This document shows, piece after piece, positions 41,452 through 48,609 of a stretch of DNA of 48,609 bases. This DNA comes from Candidatus Melainabacteria bacterium (GTDB lineage: Bacteria > Cyanobacteriota > Vampirovibrionia > 2-02-FULL-35-15): assembly GCA_023250155.1 (NCBI GenBank), contig JAHFBG010000016.1, positions 1 through 48,609 on the forward strand, written 5' to 3'. The position numbers and the translations under genes are program-made. Under the pieces are notes generated by a model, which made no database searches, was not told the DNA's origin, and worked only from the letters and a program-made list of their open reading frames with translations. Each line of letters opens with the position of its first letter. Positions within the stretch are counted from its first letter, which is position 1.

Positions 41452-42939
41452 TTAAACCGTAACAAGAGGGTTTGGATTAGTAAGCTCTTCTGTAATAGGT
41501 ACTCTTCTTGAAAACTGTTCCAGTCTTAGCCTACCACTGGGATCTGTAAAATATTCAACTGCCTGCAAATCTTGTCCATCAATACTATCTGCCCTAGACA
41601 TAAGATCTGCAAATCGAATGGCATCAGCTAATCTACCCCTAGTATTCATTTGATAATAATAAGAAAAATAATATGCAAAAGTACCTGAGCAATCTCTCAT
41701 CGTATCACTTATAAGTGATGAGTTATAAGGATGAGCAGCAGCATCACTTCTTTGATAGCTACCTGCTGTTGAAATAATTCGAATATTTCTTACACCTTCT
41801 GGTCTTAATTCTTGTATTCTTTGTAAAATCCTTTCTAGTTGTCTTTGTGAATAGCAGGACTCTAACATTATAGTTATATTAATATTTCTACATCGATTGT
41901 TTGCTAACAGTGTTTCAGCTATTTGCTCTGGAGTTAATACACCATCTGATGTTCTTATATCACCATTTTGTTCCCCATGCCATGTGGCTTGTAGTACAAA
42001 ATCCGAATCTCCACCAGCGATTGCTTCATCTAATGAACTACCAAGAGCACTTAAGATTTCAGTTCTTGCTGCGCCTGATGCCTGAGGTAAGCCACCTCGT
42101 ATTGAGTTCCACTGTTCTTGGTTTTGCATACAAACTCCACGGATTGTAGCACCATACCTACTTTGGTATACATCTGATAACACAGTCGAATAATCAGTTT
42201 CAATCCCGACAGCTGTACCTGGTACAGCAACTGCCATTACAGAAGTACGACCACGTTGTAAATCTAAATCATGCCCTCTACTCCAAATAGAATATTGTGT
42301 AGAAAGTCTAGTTCTTTCAGTTTGTACCTTTTGAGTAAGCAGACTAATCAACTGATCTTGAGATCTATTTTGAATTTCATCAGGTCTAAGTGTAATTCTA
42401 ACAGGAGCTTGTCCTGGCTCTGCATGCACAAACACTAATCCCCCTGATTGTCTACGACTTGCACTACTACCTGGATCAATACCCATACATCTTAAATTAA
42501 GTCTACTGCTTGTATTAAAAGCTTGTAAAGCATTTCTTAGATTTGGATTTAAACTTGGAAGAACTGTTTGTTCTAAATACTCTACTCTTTCAGAATGATT
42601 TCTTCTTGCACGTAGTTCACTAATATAATTACTTAAAACACTAGTATCTAAAGAACTTGTGCCTGAACCTGAAGAGCCTGGGGTATTTTGTGGACATAAT
42701 GGGTTGGGAGATGGGGTTCGGGATCGAAATAGAGCACCAGTAAAAAGATCTCTGCAAAAATTAACAGCACCCCAAAATACTCTGACAAAGATATTTGATC
42801 TTGTACCATTATATCTATGTTCTAACTCAGATGAAAAGCTTTCATCATAACCATCTTGTGGGTTTCTTACCGTGCTTCCATTTACTCTAAGAGAGGATCT
42901 TAGAGCACCTGGTAATCTACCTATTATTTCAGTTGACAT
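41452..42939 (-). CDS. Caspase-fold (clan CD) protease-like protein
   Basis: 495 residues. The N-terminal 130 residues are Ser/Asn/Arg-rich with no signal peptide, and a proline-glycine-serine linker lies around residues 75-97. In the second half, FVLQATWHGEQNGDI (His321) and NITIMLESCYSQ (Cys362) fit the caspase/legumain pattern: a strand then H-G, and a strand then D/E-x-C-Y-S. IRIISTAGSYQRSDA follows as expected for the next strand. The spacing of 41 residues between His and Cys is typical. No family closer than clan CD is recognised, and the substrate is unknown. Its residue use (many Arg, Ser, Gln) differs from the housekeeping genes. A 165-nt gap with an inverted repeat precedes it. Confidence 0.72.
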   Translation of the reverse strand: MSTEIIGRLPGALRSSLRVNGSTVRNPQDGYDESFSSELEHRYNGTRSNIFVRVFWGAVNFCRDLFTGALFRSRTPSPNPLCPQNTPGSSGSGTSSLDTSVLSNYISELRARRNHSERVEYLEQTVLPSLNPNLRNALQAFNTSSRLNLRCMGIDPGSSASRRQSGGLVFVHAEPGQAPVRITLRPDEIQNRSQDQLISLLTQKVQTERTRLSTQYSIWSRGHDLDLQRGRTSVMAVAVPGTAVGIETDYSTVLSDVYQSRYGATIRGVCMQNQEQWNSIRGGLPQASGAARTEILSALGSSLDEAIAGGDSDFVLQATWHGEQNGDIRTSDGVLTPEQIAETLLANNRCRNINITIMLESCYSQRQLERILQRIQELRPEGVRNIRIISTAGSYQRSDAAAHPYNSSLISDTMRDCSGTFAYYFSYYYQMNTRGRLADAIRFADLMSRADSIDGQDLQAVEYFTDPSGRLRLEQFSRRVPITEELTNPNPLVTV

Positions 42940-42969
42940 ATTTTTCTAAAATAAATATAAGTTATCTAT

Positions 42970-42991
42970 CACAAGAAAATCTCTTCTTGTG
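42970..42991. promoter_or_regulatory. Inverted repeat upstream of the caspase-like gene
   Basis: CACAAGAA (42970-42977) and TTCTTGTG (42984-42991) are exact complements around 6 nt, 31-52 nt upstream of the start codon. It may be an operator or a leader hairpin. Confidence 0.35.
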
Positions 42992-43104
42992 TAATATAAA
43001 AAGTAATGTTTCTTACAATATTGATAGCAAATGAATTGTTAACAAAATAATCATCATTATGGTAAAAATCTTATTAAGAATCAGTTAAAGCGCTATAGAT
43101 TTTT

Positions 43105-43932
43105 TCATTTTTTGCAAATTTCAGATTTCATCATATCTCTAAAGTTCATTTCAAAACGATTTTCTAAATCTATAGCTCTGGTAGTAAGAGCTGACAATGG
43201 TTCTTTATTTTTAGATGACAAAGCTATAATAACCAAATTTCCCGTATGAATAGTATCGCCTGTTTTATATACATAGCTCTGAAGAAAAGATTCATGAATC
43301 ACTTCTATGATCTCTTCTGTATTTGTATCAGGGTTTAGATTGAATGCTACTAACCCATTAGATTTAAGTTTTTCTCTAATCATCTTATAAAAATTTTGTG
43401 TGTAAAATTGTAGAGGAGTACCATTACTATCTGTTTCTTTAGAGGGTTTAAGAAAAGCATCAAGGTAAATAACATCATATTTAGATTCTGTATTTTTAAG
43501 ATATTGAAAACCATCATGAAGCATAACATTAACCTTATCTTCATTTCTAACACCAAAATAATCATTAGCAAGTCTAACTACAATAGGATCAACCTCAACA
43601 ACATCAATATGCACACTTGGATCATAATGCTGTAGAAATCTAATCATAGCTCCTCCACCAAGCCCCATAAATAAGACGTTCTTTGGGTTTGGAAAAAATA
43701 GATAACTTAAAAACATATATTGTGTATAAGGTGCTAGTAATATATGTGGGTTATTAAGATCTAATACTGTTTCTATGACCTCTTCCCCAGTATCTCTAAC
43801 AAAAAACATAAAGAGAATATCTTCTTGTCTACGAAGTCGTATAAGTGAATAGTCTGACTTGAAATCCATCTCCTGAGCACCAAACGGAGGAAGTCCTTTC
43901 ATTTTAAGAAGATCATATTTGCTATCAGTCAT
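43105..43932 (-). CDS. Spermidine-synthase-like / SAM-fold methyltransferase
   Basis: 275 residues. The Rossmann SAM/dcSAM fold is visible: NVLFMGLGGGAMIRFLQ (motif I), IDVVEVDPIVVRLANDYF (motif II with acidic ligand), VNVMLHDGFQYL, and DVIYLDAFLKPS. This is the pattern of spermidine-synthase-like proteins, but the polyamine-binding Asp-Ser-x-Asp-Pro motif of genuine SpeE is replaced by DAFLKP and the N-terminal Y-H-E motif is not seen. It may transfer an aminopropyl or a methyl group. speD is 28 kb away. No operon partner is seen. Confidence 0.78.
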   Translation of the reverse strand: MTDSKYDLLKMKGLPPFGAQEMDFKSDYSLIRLRRQEDILFMFFVRDTGEEVIETVLDLNNPHILLAPYTQYMFLSYLFFPNPKNVLFMGLGGGAMIRFLQHYDPSVHIDVVEVDPIVVRLANDYFGVRNEDKVNVMLHDGFQYLKNTESKYDVIYLDAFLKPSKETDSNGTPLQFYTQNFYKMIREKLKSNGLVAFNLNPDTNTEEIIEVIHESFLQSYVYKTGDTIHTGNLVIIALSSKNKEPLSALTTRAIDLENRFEMNFRDMMKSEICKK

Positions 43933-43972
43933 ATATCTGATACATTATAACAAGGTTAAGTAAAAAAATAAC

Positions 43973-45445
43973 TTATCTTGGTGCTCCTTGATAAAAACTA
44001 CTTGGGCAAGTAATGCCATTACTACGATTGCGAGCTAAAGCTTCCCATATAGGAGACAAGCTACAAGACTCAACTCTAGCTTCATTGCCATTTCTCCAGC
44101 CAACCTCAGCAAACGTTCCAGCAGAATTAATTCTATATAGTCTATTACCATCTCTAGAAAGGATATAGGAATTTCCTGTTACAGTGTCATGATAAAGTAT
44201 AGAATCATAGGTTTGTGTATTTCCATTATAATTCCAAATACAAGCATCTAAATTTGGATTAAAAATAGAAGACAGCCCATTCCAGCTATGACAGTTTGGA
44301 GTCCCAGTAATAAAGCTTCTTTGTGGTGGTGATTGTCCCCAGCATATGCTTCGTTGTGCTTCTCTAATTCTATTCAAAGCTCGTAGGATTTCAGGACTTC
44401 GTTGCCTGTTATGTGCAAAACAATCATCAAAAAGATCTCGGATACTATGAACTTGATTATTTTGAAAAATAATTATATTGTCTGCAGTCCGCATTATAAA
44501 GCAATTTCCAATTCCTGGTATATTTACTTCAGTCATTGGGTTTCCAATAAGTTCTGGGTATTGAGTACCACTATAAACCCAGGTTCCATTAGGATATCTT
44601 CTATGAGAATGATTGCTTATGTGTGCTGGTGCTGACTCAATGTATCCATGTTCAATTCTAGCTGCTCTAATTGCAACTATATGTCTTTGAATTTCTTCTC
44701 TCATCGCTTGACTACTATAAGAACCACTTAAATTACTTGGAGTAAACGTTCCTCCATTCATCGTACCAATAGTTTGCCATTGACCTGTTGTACCATTTAA
44801 TATACAAACATTATTTGAATTTGTTTCTCTGCTTAATCCTATTAACTGACCATTTGAAAGCACTCTAAAAATATCCATATGACGAGAATAATCAAGGTGG
44901 TTAAGAGGTCTGACACCTCCTCTATCATCACGTGCTATATATTGCCAATTACCATTTCGTCTATATCTCCCATTACAAGAGAGTATTGAAGCAACTCCAG
45001 TCCTATCACGCGATGTAAGAATCTGTTGTATATGTCCTGTGTTTCCCGATAACGATGATGCTTCTACACCTGGACATAATGTAGCAAACTGTTGATTTGC
45101 AGTAAAAGTATTTCCATTCCTTGTTCCTATACTTACCCAACTACGATCACTTTCTCTATATACATAAACATGATTTCTAGAAGGATCACCATCTAAACGC
45201 AGTATACGTCCATTAGGTAATAATCTTACTGTATCTCCTCTTAATTCATACCATGATGTTCTATCTTCAAATATTTGATGATTACCGTTGCCTAAATCAC
45301 CTGCATTCCAACTTCTAAGAAGAGCTTGTATAGCTCGTGCTTGAGCTCGTTGTATAATTCCTTCTATTGTGTTATGACCATCCTGGCTGTCTGCAAGAAA
45401 ATAAGGTGAAATTGCTACTGATATCATTGATCCTATTGTTGTCAT
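43973..45445 (-). CDS. Hypothetical protein with four degenerate repeat modules
   Basis: 490 residues, no signal peptide or strong membrane helix, rich in Asn, Arg, Ser and Gly. Four related modules of about 60-110 residues can be picked out. Residues 64-116 have W-Y, then LLPNGRILRLDG and WVSIGTRNGNTFT. Residues 165-235 have W-Q-Y, then VLSNGQLIGLS and WQTIGTMNGGTFT. Residues 287-336 have W-V-Y-S-G. Residues 403-455 have W-N-Y-N-G, then ILSRDGNRLYRI and FAEVGWRNGNE. The beta-rich pattern suggests blades of a propeller or a carbohydrate-binding array. Eleven Cys residues are scattered. Family not recognised. A GGAG ribosome site and an upstream inverted repeat are present. Confidence 0.7.
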   Translation of the reverse strand: MTTIGSMISVAISPYFLADSQDGHNTIEGIIQRAQARAIQALLRSWNAGDLGNGNHQIFEDRTSWYELRGDTVRLLPNGRILRLDGDPSRNHVYVYRESDRSWVSIGTRNGNTFTANQQFATLCPGVEASSLSGNTGHIQQILTSRDRTGVASILSCNGRYRRNGNWQYIARDDRGGVRPLNHLDYSRHMDIFRVLSNGQLIGLSRETNSNNVCILNGTTGQWQTIGTMNGGTFTPSNLSGSYSSQAMREEIQRHIVAIRAARIEHGYIESAPAHISNHSHRRYPNGTWVYSGTQYPELIGNPMTEVNIPGIGNCFIMRTADNIIIFQNNQVHSIRDLFDDCFAHNRQRSPEILRALNRIREAQRSICWGQSPPQRSFITGTPNCHSWNGLSSIFNPNLDACIWNYNGNTQTYDSILYHDTVTGNSYILSRDGNRLYRINSAGTFAEVGWRNGNEARVESCSLSPIWEALARNRSNGITCPSSFYQGAPR

Positions 45446-45479
45446 CGATTCTCCAGGCTTATTTGCAGTTCTACAAATA

Positions 45480-45509
45480 TATAAAGAGTAATTTTTTGGT
45501 CTCTTTATA
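45480..45509. promoter_or_regulatory. 9-bp inverted repeat upstream of the repeat-module gene
   Basis: TATAAAGAG (45480-45488) and CTCTTTATA (45501-45509) are exact complements around 12 nt, 35-64 nt upstream of the start codon on the minus strand. This is the position expected for an operator near the promoter. Confidence 0.4.
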
Positions 45510-45548
45510 CTAACTGAACATTAATTCTTTTTAATGATTAAATTTAGA

Positions 45549-47525
45549 TTAAAGGCTTAAATTTTTTAATACTTCCTCATGACTTTGTGCAAACCATATA
45601 GGTATTGGAGCCATAGGTGTTTTGCCAATAAGCTTTAAATCTGCTTGATTAGCAAAACTATAAAATGAACCAATATTTATTGCTTTTCTTGTTGTGCTTA
45701 ATCGTGAAGCACCTTTAATTTGTCTAAAGAAATATTCACAACTTATATATTTAGCTTCTTGACCCGTAGAAAATCCATAGGTTCTGCAACTAAAAGGCCA
45801 TGCATCATAGGCACTACATTTATTATCATTTAAGAATGGACAGGTAAATGCTGACTCTGATGGATACTCTTGTTTTAAACTTTGATAACCATTATAGACA
45901 AACATAGGCTCTTTCTTAAATTTCTTCTTATACTCAAGCACTATTTTTTTTGATTTTTCTAGAATTTCATTTTTATATTTTTCTGGCTGCTTATCCAACC
46001 ACTCTCTCATATATAAATATTCTATATAAGTAACAGGTGGAAATGTCTTTTTACAACAATCACTGCATTTTAACTCAATACAAGTATTTTGATTTATACC
46101 ATACTCAGTACTAATATCTTTTATTAAGTCTTTAGTCTTTAAGTAAGCAGTTTCTAAAATAGAAAAAATCTCTTTTGTATTATTTGAAAAAGGCTCTGGT
46201 ATGTCCAAGTCTATAAAGGTTACACTTACTTCATCATACTTATCAGGAACCCACTGTTCTCTATATTTAGCTAATTCTTTTTCAGCAAGAGTTTCATTTC
46301 CTTCAAGTCTATGCATCCAGGCACTTAATCTATGATATTCAATATCCTTACAATCTTTTAAAAGTTCTTTTGCATAGTCTAATTCTTTAAGTTCAATAAA
46401 GAGTTCAACCAGGTTTGGCTGTAAGAATGGTAGTGTTTGTAAATAATCTAGCTTCTTGAATTGCTCAATTAAAGAGTAAGCTAATTTTTTACGCCCAGCT
46501 TGAATGAGCATCTCAACTATTCGTCTAATTTCAGAAGAAATATTTTTTTGATCTGGAAATTCTAGATCATATAATAGTTTATTGTCTGCAAGAGCACAGG
46601 ATATAATGCTAAGGGCTAAAAGAGAGTAACTATGAAAAGAAAGATCAAATTCTGCACAAATATCAATAAAATCATCTGGTTTGTTTTCCAGTAAATGGTT
46701 TAGTGCTATATGGTATAAAGCATGAATATTATTTGGTGAAATTGCTAGTACTTCATTTAAGTACCCATTTGATTTATCAAAGTTAGATGCCAAATGATAA
46801 GCCATCCCAAGATAAAGTTTTTGATATTGTAAGTTTTCTTTTAGATGACTGTTTATAAAATCAATATAATTACTTATTGCCTTTATATCTTTAATTAGAA
46901 TCAGAGCTTTATATACTACATAGTAATTTGTAATACTTTCGGGAAATCTATTAAGAAGTTTCAAGGCATAGTTATAGAGATCTTCAAACCTATTACTATT
47001 ATAAAGTTTTTGTAAAATTATAAATTTATCAAAAAATTTGTTTCTCCAAAACTCATTTAGAGAATTGTCTTGATCTTTATTCTCAATCTTACTTAAAACC
47101 AAGCTTAAAAGATTTTCTATTTTTCCCTCTTGAATATCTCTATCATTTTCTGCGGATAACCAACAAGCGGTTTCTAGAACGTCTTTTGCTATCAAGTATG
47201 CATTGTTTGCTATAGCAATTTCTGCATAGCATAAATAATTTCTAGGATCTAAGTATGTTGATTTAGTTACAGAAAATATTAGCTTACATGCCAGCTCTGG
47301 ATTTTTAGTTTTTACAAGATTAGCTAAATAACGTTTAGTATTTTCAAAACCACTGGGATCATTCTTTAGTATTTTTTGTAAATAAAGTTCTTGTTCATTT
47401 AAATCCTTCATTTTTTCAACTTTATTTAATATTTCTTCTTCAGTAGTTTTGCTTTGTCTACCAAGAGTAAATAAAGTATCTAAACCTGAGGCTTCTACTT
47501 TTAGTAATTTAAGAGATTCTTTCAT
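45549..47525 (-). CDS. TPR-like protein with C-terminal YkgJ-type cysteine cluster
   Basis: 658 residues. The first 430 or so are helical repeats with TPR-like pairs (for example NIHALYHIALNHLLENKPDD and LAYSLIEQFKKLDYLQ). The last 170 form a YkgJ/UPF0153 domain: ELKCSDCCKKTFPPVT (CxxCC), FTCPFLNDNKCSAYDAWPF, SCRTYGF and SCEYFF, a predicted zinc or iron-chelating site. YkgJ proteins are usually short and stand alone, so the long TPR fusion is unusual. Function unknown; metal binding plus protein interaction is the inference. ATG at 47525. The 103-nt gap to the next gene is not informative. Confidence 0.85.
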   Translation of the reverse strand: MKESLKLLKVEASGLDTLFTLGRQSKTTEEEILNKVEKMKDLNEQELYLQKILKNDPSGFENTKRYLANLVKTKNPELACKLIFSVTKSTYLDPRNYLCYAEIAIANNAYLIAKDVLETACWLSAENDRDIQEGKIENLLSLVLSKIENKDQDNSLNEFWRNKFFDKFIILQKLYNSNRFEDLYNYALKLLNRFPESITNYYVVYKALILIKDIKAISNYIDFINSHLKENLQYQKLYLGMAYHLASNFDKSNGYLNEVLAISPNNIHALYHIALNHLLENKPDDFIDICAEFDLSFHSYSLLALSIISCALADNKLLYDLEFPDQKNISSEIRRIVEMLIQAGRKKLAYSLIEQFKKLDYLQTLPFLQPNLVELFIELKELDYAKELLKDCKDIEYHRLSAWMHRLEGNETLAEKELAKYREQWVPDKYDEVSVTFIDLDIPEPFSNNTKEIFSILETAYLKTKDLIKDISTEYGINQNTCIELKCSDCCKKTFPPVTYIEYLYMREWLDKQPEKYKNEILEKSKKIVLEYKKKFKKEPMFVYNGYQSLKQEYPSESAFTCPFLNDNKCSAYDAWPFSCRTYGFSTGQEAKYISCEYFFRQIKGASRLSTTRKAINIGSFYSFANQADLKLIGKTPMAPIPIWFAQSHEEVLKNLSL

Positions 47526-47634
47526 ATATCTTTTTTGATGATTTACTTATTTTATCCCCTATCCAACAGATTTATAACTAAAAGTTTTTTAAATATTCTT
47601 CTTATTTTAATATTGACTTTCAATAGTGTATAAC

Positions 47635-48174
47635 TCAATCTGTACTGTTTGCAACGAACTCATCAGTATTATTTATTTTAATTGATAATTTATTTATTGA
47701 ATTATTATCTTCTGTATTATTTTTATCTAATATATTTTCTTTAATATACCTAATCAGACTATTGAATTCACCTAATGAACCTAAGGATAAGTTAATTGAC
47801 CCATCATTTTGTAAGTTATTTGTTTCATTCAATATATCCAATAATTCTTTGGCTACATTTTTTAGTGCAGATTTAGAAGATCCAAAAAACACACCTGCTA
47901 AGACTAAAGCCCAAGAAACTAATTTTATTATTACTTGTGCTGCTAAGGTTCGGACTGTACGATTATTATGAGATAAATATGAACGAAATTCTCCTATCAT
48001 ACTCATACATGAAGGGTAATCTGAAGGAGTAGGTGGGATCCTTAGTGAAGTGATGAGTTGTCTCTCAGCTTTCTCAATTTCTTTTATATCTCTTTTTCCA
48101 AAGGCAATATCAAGGTTAGTTATAGAACTAGGTAAGTTTATAAAATCACTAGATAGATTTGTCAAATAACCCAT
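47635..48174 (-). CDS. Hypothetical small protein with one membrane segment
   Basis: 179 residues from the ATG at 48174; the frame extends six codons further to a TTG. A hydrophobic helix lies near residues 84-102 (IIKLVSWALVLAGVFFGSS). The N-terminal part is helical with KRDIKEIEKAERQLI, and the C-terminus is Asn-rich (KNNTEDNNSINKLSIKINN). No family recognised. It is the second gene from the window end in the uncharacterised minus-strand cluster. Confidence 0.6.
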   Translation of the reverse strand: MGYLTNLSSDFINLPSSITNLDIAFGKRDIKEIEKAERQLITSLRIPPTPSDYPSCMSMIGEFRSYLSHNNRTVRTLAAQVIIKLVSWALVLAGVFFGSSKSALKNVAKELLDILNETNNLQNDGSINLSLGSLGEFNSLIRYIKENILDKNNTEDNNSINKLSIKINNTDEFVANSTD

Positions 48175-48304
48175 AAGTAAATCCCATCCCAATATATATA
48201 AAGAGCGGTAAGATGAGTTATTGATAGCTAGGGTTTATTGAAAATCAACCATTTAAAGAAACTAAGTGATGTATACTTAAAGATTTAAACCGATCGATAG
48301 TATG

Positions 48305-48334
48305 ATACTTTTTGTTTTCTACTTATAAAAGTAT
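48305..48334 (-). terminator. Weak hairpin after the partial right-end gene
   Basis: ATACTTTT (48305-48312) pairs with AAAAGTAT (48327-48334), starting 2 nt beyond the minus-strand stop codon. The stem is short and AT-rich with no clear T tract beyond it. Confidence 0.3.
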
Positions 48335-48336
48335 TA

Positions 48337-48609
48337 TCATGGATTTCGCCTAACAAATAAATCTGGATTAAATCCATCAGTTAAGGAGAGACGAAATCCG
48401 TTTTGTTGTGGTGGTTGATGACACATTATTGTTGAGTTTCTTCTGAATAGAAGAGGGTTAGAACTTTGAAAACTAACTGGTGATGGTACTTGAAACACTT
48501 GTGGTTGTTGAGGAGCTGGAATTGGAGCTGGAGCTGGTCGATTTCTATTAATAAGATTTTCGATAAAATTGTTTCCACCTTGTGATGAACCGAAAAGTAT
48601 TTGTAATAT
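48337..48609 (-). CDS. 3' end of a Pro/Gln-rich protein, truncated by the window edge
   Basis: The minus strand is open from the window edge for 90 codons to a TGA (48337-48339). The encoded C-terminus is low-complexity: RNRPAPAPIPAPQQPQVFQV, then SPVSFQSSNPLLFRRNS and DGFNPDLFVRRNP. It resembles its neighbours in Asn/Gln/Arg content and has no signal visible here. The start and function lie beyond the window. Confidence 0.65.
   Translation of the reverse strand: MLQILFGSSQGGNNFIENLINRNRPAPAPIPAPQQPQVFQVPSPVSFQSSNPLLFRRNSTIMCHQPPQQNGFRLSLTDGFNPDLFVRRNP

Overview
ORGANISM. The window is AT-rich, densely packed with bacterial genes and uses standard stop codons. Several features point to the cyanobacterial lineage but to a non-photosynthetic member such as Melainabacteria/Vampirovibrionia: a Ycf23/DUF561 protein, a Tic20-like membrane protein, an HNH endonuclease of a kind common in cyanobacteria, and short tandem heptanucleotide repeats and GTAGR-type palindromes resembling those of cyanobacterial genomes. 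AdhE suggests mixed-acid/ethanol fermentation, PilT suggests type IV pili, and no photosynthesis gene is seen. The placement is an inference from gene families; I could not run a phylogeny.

LAYOUT. 0-0.9 kb: the 3' end of a cysteine-rich DUF4215 repeat protein. 0.9-3.2 kb (minus): mreD-like, hisS, tic20-like. 3.4 kb: tRNA-Gln(TTG). 3.7-9.1 kb: adhE, a STAS protein, a GNAT acetyltransferase, pgeF, sbcD. 9.1-14.6 kb (minus): pheT, a membrane/coiled-coil/roadblock-like protein, pilT. 15-20 kb: speD behind a structured leader, lysS, ycf23, a SAM hydroxide adenosyltransferase, an exported protein. 20-25.4 kb: queC, an orphan histidine kinase, mpg, gatC, pyrG, a queuosine precursor transporter. 25.5-29 kb: hisB, a class V aminotransferase, a lone OppB-type permease with a two-TM partner. 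29-30.4 kb: a MazF-type toxin-antitoxin pair and the HNH endonuclease. 30.6-39.9 kb: purF, an aberrant AdoMetDC-like protein, gshB, accD-accA, an SDR, priA and a Xer-like protein that lacks its catalytic residues. 39.9-41.4 kb: a toxin-antitoxin island (RelE/RHH, a PIN-toxin remnant, HEPN/MNT). 41.4-48.6 kb (all minus): poorly characterised proteins including a caspase-like protease, a four-module repeat protein, a spermidine-synthase-like enzyme and a TPR plus cysteine-cluster protein.

HOW THE GENES RELATE. Polyamine chemistry recurs (speD, an aberrant AdoMetDC-like gene, a SpeE-like gene). Queuosine is represented by synthesis (queC) and uptake (YhhQ family). GatC and tRNA-Gln fit the indirect Gln-tRNA pathway. 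AccD and AccA form the acetyl-CoA carboxyltransferase, with an FabG-like SDR nearby.

MOST INTERESTING. Two 28-bp perfect palindromes at convergent gene ends each supply the TAG stop of the minus-strand gene. Heptad DNA repeats are translated inside PriA and at the end of PyrG. There are also a PilT-linked roadblock/coiled-coil membrane protein, an AdoMetDC-like protein with a changed cleavage site, a catalytically dead Xer-like protein, two long inverted-repeat elements and the caspase-like cluster.
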